Source: Pseudodesulfovibrio indicus (GTDB taxonomy: Bacteria > Desulfobacterota > Desulfovibrionia > Desulfovibrionales > Desulfovibrionaceae). Taken from it: DNA of 64,000 bases. The DNA lies in the NCBI RefSeq assembly GCF_001563225.1, contig NZ_CP014206.1, positions 434,001-498,000 on the forward strand, in the 5' to 3' direction. Shown here piece by piece: positions 27,316-36,400 of this stretch; position 1 is the stretch's first letter; each line of letters begins with the position of its first letter. The position numbers and the translations under genes were made by a program. The notes beneath the pieces were generated by a model. It searched no databases and was not told where the DNA came from. It was given only the letters and a program-made list of their open reading frames with translations.

Positions 27316-29062
27316 GGACTTCTTCCGCGTCATGGTGGTCAACCTGACCACCGGCAAGACCAATATCGAGGACCTGCCCGGACGGGGCGAGGTCCTGGGC
27401 GGCACCGGCCTGGCCGCGCACCTGTTCCGCAAGTACGGCCACATCGACCGCGACTGGGACGATCCCGAGCAGCCCCTGATCTTCGCCATCGGGCCGCTGA
27501 CCGGCTATTTCCCGCTCATGAGCAAGACCTGCTGCGCCTTCCGCTCGCCCTACCACAACCAGTACACCGAGAGCTACGCGGGCGGTAAATCCGCCCTGTC
27601 CCTGCGCTTCGCGGACCTCGACGCCCTGGTCATCACCGGCAAGGCCAGGCGGCTGACCGCCCTGTGCGTGGGCTCGCGCCGCATGGAGACCCGCGACGTG
27701 GAATACATGCGCGGCTTCGACGCCATCCAGACCGGCCGCGTGCTGCGCAAGATCTTCCCCGGCTCGGGCCGGCGGTCCATCCTGCGCATCGGGCCGGCGG
27801 GCGAGAACCTTTCCGCCTACGCCTGCATCAACGTGGACACCTTCCGCCACTTCGGGCGCATGGGCGGCGGCGCGGTCATGGGGTCCAAGAACCTCAAGGC
27901 GATCTGCATCCTGGGCGACCGGGGCTTCGACCTGCCCGAGGGCAAGGCGTACCCCAAGCTCTACAAGCACATCTTCCAGCAGCTGACCACCACCGAGATG
28001 ATGGCCAAGTACCACGGCCTGGGCACCGCGGTGAACATCAACCCGCTCAACGCCCTGCAGAGCCTGCCGTGGAAGAACCTGCAGCAGACCTCGAGCCCCG
28101 AGGCGGAGAACATCTCGGGCGAGACCTTTGCGGACGATACCCTGCTGCGCAACGCGGCCTGCGCGGGCTGCCCGGTGGGCTGCATCCACGTGGGGTTCGT
28201 GCGCGAGCAGTTCCAGACCAACAACCAGTACCTCTACCGCCAGGTGGGCTACGACTACGAGCCGATCTTCGCCTGCGGCGGCATGCTGGAGGTCACCGAG
28301 GCGCCCGAGGTGCTGCGCATCCTCGACGTCATCGAGAAGGAGGGGCTGGACTGCATGTCCACGGGCGTGGCCCTGGCCTGGGCCACCGAGGCGCTGGAGC
28401 GCGGGGTGATCTCCGAGAGCGAGACCGTGGTCCCGCTCAAGTGGGGCGACTCCGAAACCTACATGCAGGCCGTGGAGATGCTCGGCCGCCCGGTCAACGA
28501 CTTCTACAAGCTGCTGGCCCAGGGAACCATGAAGTGCGCCAAGGCATACGGCGGCGAGGACTTCGCCTGCGTGCTCGGCCAGGAGATGGCGGGCTACGCC
28601 ACGGGCGAGGTCTTCTTCGTGTCCGAGGGGCTGGGCTTCCGCCACTCCCACCTGGACTCCGGCGGCTACGCCTACGACCAGAAGCACGAGGACAAGGACG
28701 TGCAGAAGGCCCTGGACTTCCTGATCAAGGACGGCCGCGAGCGCATCGTGCTCAACTGCATGGTGGGCTGCCTGTTCTCGCGCGGGGTGTACAAGGACGA
28801 GCTCCTGGCCGAGGCCATGGAGTCGGTGGGTTACGGCGAGCTGAACGGCTCCATCACGGAAATCGGCCACCGGGTCCAGCGCATGCGCTGGCGGCTGCGC
28901 CTGGAGATGGGCTACCGCCCGGACAAGGTCGAGATCCCCAAGCGGTACACCGAAATAACCACCTGGAAAGGCCCGCTGGATACGGACTACATGGACGCCC
29001 TGCGCCGTGCCTACGCCGCGCGCATCCTCGAAATGGGCGCGCCCGAAGAGGCCGACTCCTGA
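27308..29062 (+). CDS. Tungsten-type aldehyde ferredoxin oxidoreductase
   Basis: 584 residues, close to the family's usual 600. It oxidises aldehydes to acids (or runs in reverse) on a tungsto-bispyranopterin cofactor. N-terminal pterin-binding features include GGTGLAAHLFRKY and the SYAGGKSALSLRFAD stretch. RHFGRMGGGAVMGSKNLKAI (about 180-200) is highly typical. The [4Fe-4S] ligands are CAGCPVGC (about 282-289) and the distant Cys in NCMVGCLFSRGVY (about 482). Translationally coupled to the ferredoxin gene. Substrate unknown. Confidence 0.93.
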   Translation: MIRDFFRVMVVNLTTGKTNIEDLPGRGEVLGGTGLAAHLFRKYGHIDRDWDDPEQPLIFAIGPLTGYFPLMSKTCCAFRSPYHNQYTESYAGGKSALSLRFADLDALVITGKARRLTALCVGSRRMETRDVEYMRGFDAIQTGRVLRKIFPGSGRRSILRIGPAGENLSAYACINVDTFRHFGRMGGGAVMGSKNLKAICILGDRGFDLPEGKAYPKLYKHIFQQLTTTEMMAKYHGLGTAVNINPLNALQSLPWKNLQQTSSPEAENISGETFADDTLLRNAACAGCPVGCIHVGFVREQFQTNNQYLYRQVGYDYEPIFACGGMLEVTEAPEVLRILDVIEKEGLDCMSTGVALAWATEALERGVISESETVVPLKWGDSETYMQAVEMLGRPVNDFYKLLAQGTMKCAKAYGGEDFACVLGQEMAGYATGEVFFVSEGLGFRHSHLDSGGYAYDQKHEDKDVQKALDFLIKDGRERIVLNCMVGCLFSRGVYKDELLAEAMESVGYGELNGSITEIGHRVQRMRWRLRLEMGYRPDKVEIPKRYTEITTWKGPLDTDYMDALRRAYAARILEMGAPEEADS

Positions 29063-29090
29063 AATATCGTCACCTGATTGAAAAAAGGGG

Positions 29091-29119
29091 TTGCCAACCG
29101 CCGACCATTTCGGTAAACC
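29091..29119 (+). promoter_or_regulatory. Promoter of tRNA-Phe
   Basis: TTGCCA (29091-29096) and TAAACC (29114-29119) are separated by 17 nt, and the second box lies 18 nt before the tRNA. Position and spacing fit; the -10 is weak. Confidence 0.45.
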
Positions 29120-29137
29120 CCAACTTCTCGACCGGTT

Positions 29138-29213
29138 GCTCGGGTAGCTCAGTCGGTAGAGCAGGGGACTGAAAATCCCCGTGTCGGCAGTTCAATTCTG
29201 TCCCCGAGCACCA
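29138..29213 (+). tRNA. tRNA-Phe (anticodon GAA)
   Basis: 76-nt cloverleaf with acceptor stem GCTCGGG/CCCGAGC, D-arm GCTC-AGTCGGTA-GAGC, anticodon stem GGGGA/TCCCC around loop CTGAAAA (GAA at 29171-29173), T-loop TTCAATT and an encoded 3' CCA. Confidence 0.97.
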
Positions 29214-29223
29214 CTTGATAGCA

Positions 29224-29260
29224 AAGGCTCACAGACCTCAGGGTTTGTGAGCCTTTTTCT
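29224..29260 (+). terminator. Intrinsic terminator of tRNA-Phe
   Basis: AGGCTCACA and TGTGAGCCT form a 9-bp stem with a 12-nt loop, followed by TTTTT, 11 nt after the tRNA. Confidence 0.88.
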
Positions 29261-29377
29261 GTTGTGTTGGTCGGTCCCCGGGTCGTTTCGGCGTACCCAA
29301 GGGAGCGGCGGTCAGGCGTCTTGCGGCCGACTTTACTCCGGAATGGGCGAATCCGGGCGCGCCGGAGCGACCGTCGG

Positions 29378-30847
29378 TTACGGGCCGTAGTCGATGGAGT
29401 CCAGATCCACGCCGGTGGTCTCGATGCGCATGAACCAGGTGATGGCGGCACCCAGGAGGGAGGTGCCGACCAGAGCCAGGAGGATGGCGCGGGTGCCCAG
29501 CCCGGCCAGCAGGACCGGGAAGAGGAAGGCCGTGGCCGCGGCACCGACCTTGGCCGCCGAGGCGGCGATGCCCGCGCCCAGGCCGCGCACGCGGGTGGGG
29601 AAGACCTCGCCCGCGATGAGGTAGGTCATGGCGTTGGGGCCGAGGTTGGTCATGAAGCTGAAGAGCATGAACCCGGCGAACAGGGCCAGGGTCTCGCCCG
29701 ATCCGTCCAGGGTCAGGGACAGGGCGGCCAGCCCGAGCCCTGCGGCGCAGCCGATGAACCCGACCACCTGGAGCCGGATGCGGCCCACACGGTCCACCAG
29801 CAGGACCGCGGCCACGATGCCCACCAGGAGCAGGACGTCGATGAGCGCCGCGCCCTTGGCGGCCAGCATGTCGCCGTGGATCAGGTCCGCCAGGTTGCGG
29901 ACGTACTTGGGTTGCGCCCCGACCACCGAGGCCAGGATGGTGGGCGTGAAGATGCCGATGCCGTAGGTCCCGAGGTCCTGCAGGAACCAGGGGACCGAGG
30001 CCAGGACCAGGGGGCGCAGGTAGCGGCGGCTGAACAGCCGGTCCCCCCCGTCGCCTCCCTCTCCCGCCGTCTGGTCGGGCCTGCGCAGCCGGACCCTGGA
30101 CGGATAGGGCGGCCTGCGGCGCAGCAGCCGGGCGGTCTCGCGCTCGGCCTCGCCCAGCCTACCGCGCGCGGCCAGCCACGGCGCGGAGTCGGTGACCGTG
30201 AACCGCGCCAGGACCACCAGCAGGGCCGGGATCACGGCCGAGCCGTACATCCAGCGCCAGGCCGGGAGGTCCGGGGTGTTGGCCAGGATGACGAATCCCA
30301 CGCCCGTGCCGACCAGCGCCCCCACGGCCTGGAACCCGAAGGCGGCCAGCACCAGCCGCCCCCGGCTCGCGCTGGGGATGGATTCGGAAATAACCATGTG
30401 CGCCGTGGGATAGTCGCACCCCAGGGAGAGGCCCATGACGAAGAGCACGGCCAGCAGGTACTGGTAGTTGGGGCTGACCACGAGCAAAGCCAGGCTCAGG
30501 GTAAACAGGGCCATCTCCGCGATGAACATGGCCTTGCGCCCGAACCGGTCGGCCAGCCCGCCCAGGGCCGTGGCCCCGATGAGGATGCCGAACAGGGGCA
30601 TGGCCGAGACCGCGCCCTTTTCCATGGCCCCCAGGTTGAACTCGCGGACGATGAGCGGCAGGGCCACGCCGGTCATGAAGACCACCAACCCCTCGAAGAA
30701 CTTGCCCGCCGAGGCCAGGGCCCAGATGCGCCACTGCATGGGGGTCATGGGCGCGCCCGAGGCGGGGGTGCCGTCCGCCCAGGCCGGGATCTCGTCGATG
30801 TATTCCTGAACCGTCCTGGCCTGGTGAACGTCGCGGGCTGGGGCCAT
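29378..30847 (-). CDS. MFS transporter (metabolite:H+ symporter type)
   Basis: 489 residues with twelve predicted membrane helices and a charged central loop (about residues 240-275). ADRFGRKAMF after helix 2 and DRVGRIRLQ in the second half are the MFS loop motifs of the sugar/aromatic-acid transporter branch. Start at ATG 30847 (MAPARDV) with GGAGAGG upstream; the longer reading crosses into the spacer. It follows the hemerythrin gene on the same strand after 79 nt. Substrate unknown. Confidence 0.88.
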   Translation of the reverse strand: MAPARDVHQARTVQEYIDEIPAWADGTPASGAPMTPMQWRIWALASAGKFFEGLVVFMTGVALPLIVREFNLGAMEKGAVSAMPLFGILIGATALGGLADRFGRKAMFIAEMALFTLSLALLVVSPNYQYLLAVLFVMGLSLGCDYPTAHMVISESIPSASRGRLVLAAFGFQAVGALVGTGVGFVILANTPDLPAWRWMYGSAVIPALLVVLARFTVTDSAPWLAARGRLGEAERETARLLRRRPPYPSRVRLRRPDQTAGEGGDGGDRLFSRRYLRPLVLASVPWFLQDLGTYGIGIFTPTILASVVGAQPKYVRNLADLIHGDMLAAKGAALIDVLLLVGIVAAVLLVDRVGRIRLQVVGFIGCAAGLGLAALSLTLDGSGETLALFAGFMLFSFMTNLGPNAMTYLIAGEVFPTRVRGLGAGIAASAAKVGAAATAFLFPVLLAGLGTRAILLALVGTSLLGAAITWFMRIETTGVDLDSIDYGP

Positions 30848-30926
30848 GTCCTCTCCTGGATGAATGGGAAACGCAATGGACCATTGTTTCCCTGAAATGG
30901 GTTCGCCCGTCAAGGCGGCCCGGCGG

Positions 30927-31340
30927 TCATCCTATGGTGATGCCCTTCTCTCGGATGAAGTCGCCGAACTCCATGTCCAGCCCGGTGGTGTGGTCCATGA
31001 GCCAGCCGTGGAGGAAATCGAGAATCTCGAAGGTCACGGTCGCGCTGCCTTCGCGCAGCTTGGCCTGGAGGTCCAGGGCCTGGGCCGTAAGCCGGTCGTG
31101 CTCCTCCTTGTGGACCTTCAGCCCCTCGTACCCGTACTTCCCGAAGTACTCCTCCTCGGTGTTGAAGTGGTAGACGGTGTAGTCGATGAGCTCGTCCAGG
31201 ATGGAAAAGACGGCGGACTGCTCCAGCCCTTCCACCACGGATTCGTGGAGCCGGTTGAGGATGTCGAACAGCTTTTGGTGCTGTTCGTCCACCACCGGGA
31301 CGCCGATGCAGTTTTTCTTGGACCACTGGATGAAGGCCAT
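30927..31340 (-). CDS. Bacteriohemerythrin
   Basis: 137 residues, a four-helix oxygen-binding di-iron protein. Metal ligands are visible in VVDEQHQKL, YHFNTEEEYF, VHKEEH and HTTGLDMEF. GGGGG precedes the ATG. Twenty-seven nt separate it from the upstream cyclase gene, so the two are probably co-transcribed. In sulfate reducers such proteins carry or scavenge O2 for oxygen-responsive enzymes or chemoreceptors. Confidence 0.93.
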   Translation of the reverse strand: MAFIQWSKKNCIGVPVVDEQHQKLFDILNRLHESVVEGLEQSAVFSILDELIDYTVYHFNTEEEYFGKYGYEGLKVHKEEHDRLTAQALDLQAKLREGSATVTFEILDFLHGWLMDHTTGLDMEFGDFIREKGITIG

Positions 31341-31367
31341 GGTTCCCCCTTTTGCTTCCGGATTGTC

Positions 31368-33239
31368 CTACAGGGTGCTTATGCCGGTCCAGCCGTCGCC
31401 CGGCGGGACCCGCTTCATGGTGTTGCAGCGTTTGATGTAGATAGGCGGGATGGTGTCCTCGGGACAGGCCTCGGCGCACAGGGAGAACAGCTCAAGCGCC
31501 GCGTCGAAGTCGCCCTGCGCATAGAGCGTCATGGCCCGCTCGAACCGCTCCAGGGTGGCGTTCTTGCATTCGGCCAGCCCGTCGCCGTCCGCGTCGTACG
31601 ACTCGTAGATGCGCACCGGCCTGTCCTTGCCCTTGACCCGGACCGTGTCGATGTGCCGCAGCCGGAATTGCGACGGGTCCGCCAGCTGGTCGTACAGGGA
31701 GTCCGAGAGGATGATCGCCACCTGGAATATCTTGGTGGCCGACTCCAGCCGCGCGGCCAGGTTCACGGCGTCGCCGATGGCCGTGGTCTGCATCCTCCGC
31801 ATGGTCCCCACGGACCCCAGCGTGACCTCGCCCCGGTGCAGGCCGACCCCGGTGAGGATCTCCGGCCTGCCCGCCTCGCGCTGTTTCCGGTTGAACTTGT
31901 CGATGCGCCCGCGCATGGCGATGGCCGCGCGCAGGGCGTCCTCGGCCGATCCGGTGAACAGGGCCATGACCGCGTCGCCGATGAACTTGTCGATGAACCC
32001 GTGGCGGGCCGTGATGGCCGTGTCGATGCTCGAAAAGTAGTCGTTCAGCAGCTCGAACACCTGGGCCGGAGCCAGATGCTCGGAGAGCTTGGTGTAGGAG
32101 CGGATGTCGCTGAAGAGGATGGTCATCTCCCGCTGCACGCTGCTCGACAGGTCCACGTCGCTCAGGTGCTCCTTGCCCAGCAGGGCCAGGAACTCGCTCG
32201 GCACGAACCGCTCCCTGGAGACGTGCTGGGCCAGGAGCCGGTCTCGGCCCAGCCGGTTCTGCTCGGACAGCAGCGACAGGACCAGCGACCCGGCGACGAG
32301 GAACGCGGCCAGGGGGAGGAAGAAAAGCATCAGGTTCCAGGCCAGCCTGGTCTTGGCGGCCCCGAGCTCGGCGGGCGGAATCCGGGCCACGACCCGCCAG
32401 CGCTCGTCGCCCTGGCCGGTGCCGGGCATGAATGCCCGGTCCACCACATGCACGGGGTCCACCGTGGCGTAGGCGTAAATCCCGGACCCGGACCGGAAGG
32501 AGCCGCGATCCCCGCGGGACAGGGCCGCCCACTCCGTTGCGTGGGCCTGCCGGTACAGAGGCGTGCCCGGGGCGAACGCATCCAGTCGGCGGCCGTTGCC
32601 GTCCAGGACCATGGCCCGGACGCGGCCCGAGTCTCCCTGCCCGTCCGCGAGCCGGTGCAGCAGCCGCTCCACCGGGCAGCAGAGGATCAGGATGTTGACC
32701 GGCTCGCCGTCCTCGTTGCCGAGGGAAACGGCGAACTTGACCACCGGATCGCCCTGCTCCCCGGTGCCGATGTGGATGTTGCCGGGCCACAGCTTGGCCA
32801 TGTCCGCGGCGCAATCGGAGACCGCGCCGGTCCCGTCGGATTCGCCGGTCACCCGCACCGCGCCCCCGGGCTGCCGTTCCAGGCAGAAGAGCCTGGCCCC
32901 GGTCCCGGTCAGGTAGCAGAGGCGGTCGAACCCCGCCTTGTGGCTCAGAAACCAGCGGCACAGCTCCAGGCTGGATGCCCCGGACGGATCTTCAATATTC
33001 CGGGAAGAAGCCAGCGAGGCCAGGAGGCGCATGTCCATGACCGCTTCGAGGACGCCGCCGGTCAGGGTCGATTCCAGCCCCTCGACGCTGGTCCCGACCT
33101 CATCGGCGAGCCCCTTCTCGATGCGCGAAACGCCCGTGAAATAGAAATACGCGCCGGCCAGGGCGACGACCAGCACGAAGGGCAGGCCCAGCTTCAAGCC
33201 TCCTTTCAGCACTTTGACGGTAATCCTGCCTTGAACCAT
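31368..33239 (-). CDS. Class III adenylate/guanylate cyclase with extracytoplasmic sensor
   Basis: 623 residues. Membrane helix near 15-35, an extracytoplasmic region of about 265 residues, and a second helix near 300-325. The cytoplasmic cyclase domain (about 370-545) keeps both metal aspartates (ILFSDIRSYTKL and FIGDAVMALF) and the transition-state Asn/Arg pair (AIGDAVNLAARLE). The last 60 residues look TPR-like (RFERAMTLYAQGDFDAALELF). Start ATG 33239 with AAGGGGGG upstream. Nucleotide preference (ATP or GTP) is not certain. Confidence 0.9.
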   Translation of the reverse strand: MVQGRITVKVLKGGLKLGLPFVLVVALAGAYFYFTGVSRIEKGLADEVGTSVEGLESTLTGGVLEAVMDMRLLASLASSRNIEDPSGASSLELCRWFLSHKAGFDRLCYLTGTGARLFCLERQPGGAVRVTGESDGTGAVSDCAADMAKLWPGNIHIGTGEQGDPVVKFAVSLGNEDGEPVNILILCCPVERLLHRLADGQGDSGRVRAMVLDGNGRRLDAFAPGTPLYRQAHATEWAALSRGDRGSFRSGSGIYAYATVDPVHVVDRAFMPGTGQGDERWRVVARIPPAELGAAKTRLAWNLMLFFLPLAAFLVAGSLVLSLLSEQNRLGRDRLLAQHVSRERFVPSEFLALLGKEHLSDVDLSSSVQREMTILFSDIRSYTKLSEHLAPAQVFELLNDYFSSIDTAITARHGFIDKFIGDAVMALFTGSAEDALRAAIAMRGRIDKFNRKQREAGRPEILTGVGLHRGEVTLGSVGTMRRMQTTAIGDAVNLAARLESATKIFQVAIILSDSLYDQLADPSQFRLRHIDTVRVKGKDRPVRIYESYDADGDGLAECKNATLERFERAMTLYAQGDFDAALELFSLCAEACPEDTIPPIYIKRCNTMKRVPPGDGWTGISTL

Positions 33240-33432
33240 GCGCCCCCCTTTCAAAGACGTTGGCGAACGCCACCGCTTTCCAACCATACAACCATGGAAG
33301 AAAATCCGGGCACGAGTCAATGGAGCGATAAAATTTATAATAGATTAAAGTTAGATGAGAATAATTACTGCACTCATCATCCTAAGGAAAACGCTCGGCC
33401 ATATACGGAATCGATATGCCTTCGTCACATGT

Positions 33433-33461
33433 TTGCCGGAAAAGACCTGAGGGGCTATAGA
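33433..33461 (+). promoter_or_regulatory. Sigma-70-like promoter of the VWA protein gene
   Basis: TTGCCG (33433-33438) and TATAGA (33456-33461) are separated by 17 nt, about 35 nt before the start codon, within an AT-rich divergent spacer (33240-33495). Confidence 0.5.
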
Positions 33462-33495
33462 AACGGCAGTATAACCTTTTGCCAAAGAGGTCCCC

Positions 33496-36400
33496 ATGTC
33501 CCGCAACGCCGTCCGACCGTGTCCTTCCCCCACCATGTCGCCGTGCGTCCTCCTGGCCGTCGCCGTCCTGGCCTTCCTTTCGGTCCCGGCCTTGGCGGAC
33601 GGTCCGGTCTTCGATCCCCTGGCCGGGCGGGAACCGTCCTCCTTCTCCGAGAATACGGAGACCGAGGTGGCCATCCCGGCGGGCGGCGGCGTGCGGACCC
33701 GCGAAATCCAGGGCGACACCTGGTACTATACCGGCTCCCTGGACGAGACCCCGGCCCTGGTCGAGGCACTGAAAACGTTCGCCGGGTCGGGCGGGGTCGA
33801 GACCCTGCGCTTCGACGAAACGGGCGCGCTCCTGCGCCGGGACGCGGGCGACGGCACCGTCTGGTGGTGCCGGGCGCGGTTCGACAACGGCATGGACCTG
33901 GCCGTGATCCGAACCCTGCGCATGGACCCCGGCAAGCCGTTGGCCTTCGCCATGGGCGGCGACGGCCGCAGCGAGGTCCGCTTCTTCATGGACAACCCAG
34001 GCGGCAGATACCGCACCCTGAGCGTGAACCTGCCGTCCGGCGAGTTCACCCTGGAGGCCGAGGAGGTCATCCGCGCCGGGGCGTACCGCCGCGAGCTCCG
34101 GTCCAAGTGGGAGATGGACGCGGGCCGGTCCACGCGGTTCGCCGTCGACGCCCTGCCCCAGGAGGCCGGGATCTGCCTGTTCACCCTGTCCACCAACGCG
34201 GACACCGAAGCGACCGAGGTCACCCTGACCCTGAACGAGCACCCCTACCCCGTGCCCAAGGTGGAGATGGGCGAGAAGCTCGGCGCCCTGCGCATCCGCA
34301 ACGTGCCCTACGGGCTGGCCCGCATCCGGACCGACAGCCGGTACGGCATGGTCCGCGCCCTGCACCCGGAGTTCCCGGACGGCACCGGGTTCGAGAACGG
34401 GGACGTGACCCCCGAGGGCGACGCCTATTTCCTGATGCCCGCCGGGCTGTGGCAGGTGGAGGTCCTGCCCACCTCCCTGAAGACCGCCAACGCGGTGCGC
34501 GCCCGGTTCGTGCCGGTCCACGCGGGCCGGGAGACCGTGCTGGAGTGGCCCCTGGCCATGACCTCGGTGTTCGGCTCCGAGGGCGGCAACGGGCTGGTCC
34601 TGAACTCGGTGCAGCCCAGGGGCGACACCGTGGCCGCGACCTTTTCCCTGTACGGGCCGGACGCCGAGGGCATGGTCCCCACCCCGGAGACCCTGGCGGT
34701 GAAGGAGGGCGGCGGCGCGGCCAAGGTCCTGTCGGTCAGGCGGACCAAGGTCCCGCTCGACATCGTCCTGCTGGTGGACTCCTCCGGGTCCATGAAGGGC
34801 CAGATGCACAACGCCCTTGCCGCCACGCGGACGTTCATCGAGGGGCTGCCCGGGGACGCGCGCGTCACCCTGGTGGACTTCGACACCAAAGCCAAGGTTC
34901 TGCCCGGCGGGGACAAGGCGGCGGCCCTCAAGGGGCTGGCGACCATCAAGGCCAACGGGGCCACCTGCCTGAACGACGCGGTCATCCTCGGGCTCCAAAA
35001 GCTGGCCGGGGCGGACCGGCCCGCCCTGCTGCTCTTCACCGACGGGTTCGACGCCAACCACAACGACACCGGCCCCGGCTCCCAGGCCACCAAGGACGAG
35101 GTCCTGGAAGCGGTCAACGCGGGCGGGGTGCCGGTCTTCACCATCGGCTTCGGCAAGGGTCACGACGTGAACACCCTGGACCGCCTGGCCTCCCTGTCGG
35201 GCGGGCGCTACTACCCGGCCAGCGACCCCGAGGCTTTGAGCAAGGCGTTCGCCGTGATCAACGCCAACATCGCCAACACCTTCACCGCCGAATACAAGCG
35301 GCCCGCCGGGGGACGGCCGTCCGACGTGCCGGTGGTGACCTGCATGGTGGACGTGTCCGGGTCCATGAACATGACCCCGGACTACGACGGCTGCGATTAC
35401 CGCATCGACAAGGTCAAGGCGATCCTGCACGACTTTTTCACGGCCCTGCCGGACGAGATCCTGACCCAGGGCATGACCTTTTCGGACGAGAACTTCATCG
35501 ACCAGGTGACCACCGCCAACATGGGCGAGATGATGGCCGCCATGAACGACATGTACGCGGACGGCGGCACCGACATCGCCGGGGCCGTGGCGGCCGCGCT
35601 GGAGACCCAGCGGGCCATCCCCTCCACCCGGCGCTATCTGCTGTTCGTCACCGACGCGGCCCTGGCCGTGGAGGGGGACGACCGGGTCCGCTTCGAGACC
35701 ACCCTGGCCAAGCTGCGGGACGAGGGCGTGTCCTGCCTGTGGGTCGGCATCGGCGGCCTGGACGACGCGCCCTTCCGCCGGGCCGCCGAGCTCTCGGGCG
35801 GGGCCTTCGTCATGACCGAGGACCCGGACCGGCTGGCCGAAACGTTCGCCGAGATGGCCGCCGAGATCCGCAAGCCCGTGGAACGGTCCGGCGACGTCCG
35901 GACCATGATCGAGCTGACCGTGCGCCACCGCGAACCGAGCGGGCGCAACCTGACCTTTGCCGGGGCGGACCAGGCCCCGCTGCCGCCGGTCAAGGCGGAC
36001 GGGGCCATCGAGGTCCCGGCCTCGGTGACGCACACCGCGGCCAAGCTCAAGGAGCGGTACGACCCGGACGTCTCGGCCCTGCTGACCGGCGACTCCATGC
36101 CCGTGCGCGACGCCCGGATCACCAAGCGCATTCCCATCCGCGTCACGGGCGGAAACCGGGCGGCCCGATTCACGGTGGAGTCCGCCTGGTTCCTGAACCG
36201 CATCCGGGGCTTGAACGCGCCGGACCGCTACCGGTTCCTGGCCCTGGCCGTGGACGTGGAGAACGTCCTGCCCAAGCAGAAGGTGGTGGTCTACCCGGAC
36301 GGGGCCAACCATCCGGCGGCCTGGGTGGGCAACGACAAGGCCACCAGGGGCACGGTCGTGGAGAGGGTCCCGACCTACCTCATCCCGGACCTCAAGCGGC

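Noticed and set aside
29138-29213. tRNA-Phe as an attachment site for an integrated element
   Set aside because: No repeated tRNA 3' end and no integrase gene were found downstream; the following genes look chromosomal.
33240-33495. Cyclic di-GMP or other riboswitch in the leader of the VWA gene
   Set aside because: The leader after the predicted promoter is only about 35 nt, and no conserved riboswitch core was recognisable.
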